From Rubrivivax sp. (lineage in GTDB: Bacteria; Pseudomonadota; Gammaproteobacteria; Burkholderiales; Burkholderiaceae_C), in NCBI GenBank assembly GCA_019635315.1, contig JAHBZT010000001.1, forward strand, positions 558,001 through 622,000: DNA of 64,000 nt. Reading direction: 5' to 3'. Below the pieces are notes generated by a model. The model worked only from the letters and a program-made list of their open reading frames with translations. It searched no databases and was not told where the DNA came from. Position numbers and translations under genes: made by a program. Every line of letters starts with the position of its first letter. The stretch's first letter is position 1. This document shows positions 62,071 through 64,000 of the stretch, in pieces.

Positions 62071-62197
62071 GGCGCGCAGGATAGGCGGCCCGGCCGCCGC
62101 GGGCCGCCAGGGCGCGACGAGCGGCGAGCCGGCACGACGAATGGCCGCCAGGGCGCGCCGGTGGTGCGCGTGGTGCCGCGCCGGCCCGCCGCCCGCG

Positions 62198-62878
62198 TCA
62201 GGCGAACGTGACCCAGTCGCGCCGCTGCGGGTCGTCCAGGTGCGGCAGGTGGTTGTAGGCCACCAGCATGTGGCGCCTGGGCGTGAAGGCGAATTCGGTC
62301 AGCGCGCTGTTGCGGATGCGCATGTTGAGCTCGATCACCGTGGCCGGCGGCGCCGCCAGCACCTGCGCCACCGCGGTGGCGATGGGGCCGCCGCTGGAGA
62401 CGACCAGTACCTGCTGGCCGTGGTGGCGCTCGCGCACATGGTCCAGCGCGCCGGTGACGCCGGCGACGAAGTCGCGCCAGCTCGGCATGCCCTCGGGCTG
62501 CGTCTGGCCGGCCATCCAGCGCGTCAGCGCCTCGCGCAGCAGCCGGAAATGCGCGCGGTAGACCTCGGCCGAGTCGGGTGCCGCCAGCGGGCCTGCGTGC
62601 ACGGTGCGGATCAGCGCCTCGCTGTCGTATTCGTTCAGCCCCGGCCAGACCAGCGGCTCGGGCAGGCCGCCCAGGCCCTCGGCGATGGCCGCGGCGGACT
62701 GCGCGTGGCGGCGCAGCGAGCCGTGCAGCACGGCGTCGAAGCGCTGGCCGCGCGCGGCGAACCATTCGCCCAAGGCGCGGCACTGGCGCGTGCCGAGCTC
62801 GCTCAGCTGGTCGTAGTCCGCGGCGCCGAACGAGGCCTGGCCATGGCGCACGAGCATCAGGGTTCCCATCGGGCGCAT
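62198..62878 (-). CDS. Histidine phosphatase-family protein
   Basis: 226 residues from ATG at 62878 (M4 at 62869 also possible). [12 protein letters not shown] (RHG active-site motif at about 11-13), a conserved Arg in the middle ([10 protein letters not shown]) and the second catalytic His in [12 protein letters not shown], where His is replaced by Gly-Gly, so activity is doubtful or uses another residue. The family includes phosphoglycerate mutases and sugar phosphatases. Divergent from the aldo/keto reductase. Confidence 0.85.
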   Translation of the reverse strand: MRPMGTLMLVRHGQASFGAADYDQLSELGTRQCRALGEWFAARGQRFDAVLHGSLRRHAQSAAAIAEGLGGLPEPLVWPGLNEYDSEALIRTVHAGPLAAPDSAEVYRAHFRLLREALTRWMAGQTQPEGMPSWRDFVAGVTGALDHVRERHHGQQVLVVSSGGPIATAVAQVLAAPPATVIELNMRIRNSALTEFAFTPRRHMLVAYNHLPHLDDPQRRDWVTFA

Positions 62879-62989
62879 TGTCGGGCGCGGGGGCTGCCCC
62901 GCATGTCGCCGGGGCGACCTTGCCGGCGTCGCGGCGGCGGGGCTGCGCTACGCTTGCAGGCTTTCCCTTCAAGAGAAGCGCCGAAGACC

Positions 62990-63970
62990 ATGATCTACCG
63001 CCGACTCGGCCGCGCCGGTGTGCGCGTCAGTGCCCTCTCGCTGGGCTCCTGGGTGACCTACCACAACCAGGTCGATACCGGCGCCGCCGTCGAGATGATG
63101 GCCGCCGCCTACGACGCCGGGGTCAACTTCTTCGACAACGCCGAGGTCTACGCCGGCGGCCGCAGCGAGCAGATCATGGGCGCGGCGCTCAAGCAGCTGG
63201 GCTGGCCGCGGCTGAACTACCTGGTGTCGACCAAATTCTTCTGGGGCCTGGACCGCAGCGGCGAGGCCGTCAACCGGCGCGACACGCTCAACCGCAAATA
63301 CCTGATGCAGGCCATCGACGGGTCCTTGCGCCGCTTCGGCCTGGAGCACATCGACCTGATCTACTGCCACCGCCCCGACCCGCACACCCCGGTGGAGGAG
63401 ACGGCGCGTGCGATGAACGACATCATCGACCAGGGCAAGGCGCTGTACTGGGGCACCAGCGAGTGGAGTGCGGCCGACATCCGTGCCGCCTGGGAGGTGG
63501 CCGAGCGCCACGGCTGGCACAAGCCGGTGATGGAACAGCCCGAATACCACCTGTTCCACCGCAAGCGCGTCGAGCAGGAGTACGCGCGCCTGTACGAGGA
63601 CACCGGCCTGGGCCTGACGACCTGGAGCCCGCTGGCCAGCGGGCTGCTGACCGGCAAATACCGCGCCGGCGTGCCCGAGGGCAGCCGCGGTGCGCTGGAG
63701 AACATGGCCTTCCTGCGCGAGCGGCTGACCGATGCGGCGAAGAATGCCGCGGTCGCCAAGCTGGAGACCATCGCCGCCGAACTGGGCGCGACGACGGCGC
63801 AGCTGGCCATCGCCTGGGTGGCGAAGAACCCGCGCGTGTCCACCGTGATCACCGGCGCCTCGCGCATGGAGCAGCTGCAGTCCAACCTGGGCGCGGTGGC
63901 GCTGCTGGAGAAGCTGACGCCCGAGGTGCTGGCGCGCATCGACGAGGTCACGGCCGGCCTGGCCGACTGA
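62990..63970 (+). CDS. Aldo/keto reductase (Kv-beta-like)
   Basis: 326 residues from ATG at 62990. TIM-barrel with [14 protein letters not shown] (Asp, Tyr), VSTKFFWG (Lys) and [17 protein letters not shown] (His), the AKR catalytic tetrad. [25 protein letters not shown] and the [22 protein letters not shown] segment match the potassium-channel beta-subunit branch. It reduces aldehydes or ketones with NADPH. Complete; stop 30 bases before the window end. Confidence 0.94.
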   Translation: MIYRRLGRAGVRVSALSLGSWVTYHNQVDTGAAVEMMAAAYDAGVNFFDNAEVYAGGRSEQIMGAALKQLGWPRLNYLVSTKFFWGLDRSGEAVNRRDTLNRKYLMQAIDGSLRRFGLEHIDLIYCHRPDPHTPVEETARAMNDIIDQGKALYWGTSEWSAADIRAAWEVAERHGWHKPVMEQPEYHLFHRKRVEQEYARLYEDTGLGLTTWSPLASGLLTGKYRAGVPEGSRGALENMAFLRERLTDAAKNAAVAKLETIAAELGATTAQLAIAWVAKNPRVSTVITGASRMEQLQSNLGAVALLEKLTPEVLARIDEVTAGLAD

Positions 63971-64000
63971 CCGCGACGGCGCCTCAGCCGCGGTGGCGGC

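Overview
The window is a chromosomal segment of a very GC-rich beta-proteobacterium, most likely a Burkholderiales member of the Rubrivivax/Leptothrix/Ideonella/Roseateles group. The support is gene order and content (argS-SPOR-dsbA, lptA-lptB-rpoN, a histone-H1-like/SWIB protein, PEP-CTERM and rhombosortase signatures), strong G/C third-position use, and tandem or dispersed GC hairpin repeats. I found no rRNA, tRNA, CRISPR array, prophage or transposase gene. The DNA looks like ordinary chromosome with a few accessory islands.

Layout. 0-4.4 kb: the 3' end of a type IV pilin, two tandem PglL-type O-oligosaccharyltransferases, and moaC. 4.5-15.4 kb: an M48 metalloprotease, a bacterial alpha-2-macroglobulin coupled to penicillin-binding protein 1C, a small holin-like membrane protein and the H1/SWIB protein. 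15.4-24 kb: a triple-PAS histidine kinase, an M14 carboxypeptidase, a LytS/LytTR two-component pair, a cyclophilin lipoprotein and a geranylgeranyl-reductase-like flavoprotein. 23.5-30.7 kb: DksA-like, eRF1-domain-like and HIT proteins, malate synthase G, a haloacid dehalogenase, a LysR regulator, a PsiF-like protein and a Ser/Thr kinase fused to a cyclic-nucleotide-binding-like domain. 30.9-37.1 kb: a housekeeping run argS, SPOR protein, dsbA, lptA, lptB, rpoN. 37-42.7 kb: a PEP-CTERM protein, an rRNA-methyltransferase-like protein, a conserved membrane-anchored protein, corA with a long structured leader, and a TonB-C-like protein.

42.9-52.5 kb is the most interesting part. Eight minus-strand genes, many with 4-base stop/start overlaps, encode an FAD oxidoreductase, DUF1365, a cyclopropane-fatty-acid-synthase-like methyltransferase, a chalcone-isomerase-like protein, an MFS transporter, a DUF3833 lipoprotein, an SDR and an NTF2-like protein. 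A regulator with a MerR DNA-binding domain and a complete cobalamin-photoreceptor signature (W-x9-EH and E-x-H-x-x-G) is transcribed divergently. It is followed by a di-iron ferritin-like protein. I infer a light- and B12-controlled membrane-lipid modification system. Between regulator and operon lie an AT-rich control island and a leader with two strong hairpins.

52.5-53.1 kb holds a gene-free inverted-repeat element whose two internal hairpins differ by compensatory base-pair changes. 53.1-64 kb: GST, DMT transporter, rhombosortase and glnE in one minus-strand unit, a nitrilase-family amidase, a UbiH-family hydroxylase, a BAAT-like hydrolase, a histidine phosphatase and an aldo/keto reductase.

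All calls come from reading the sequence. No database search was run, so family names rest on recognised motifs and gene order.
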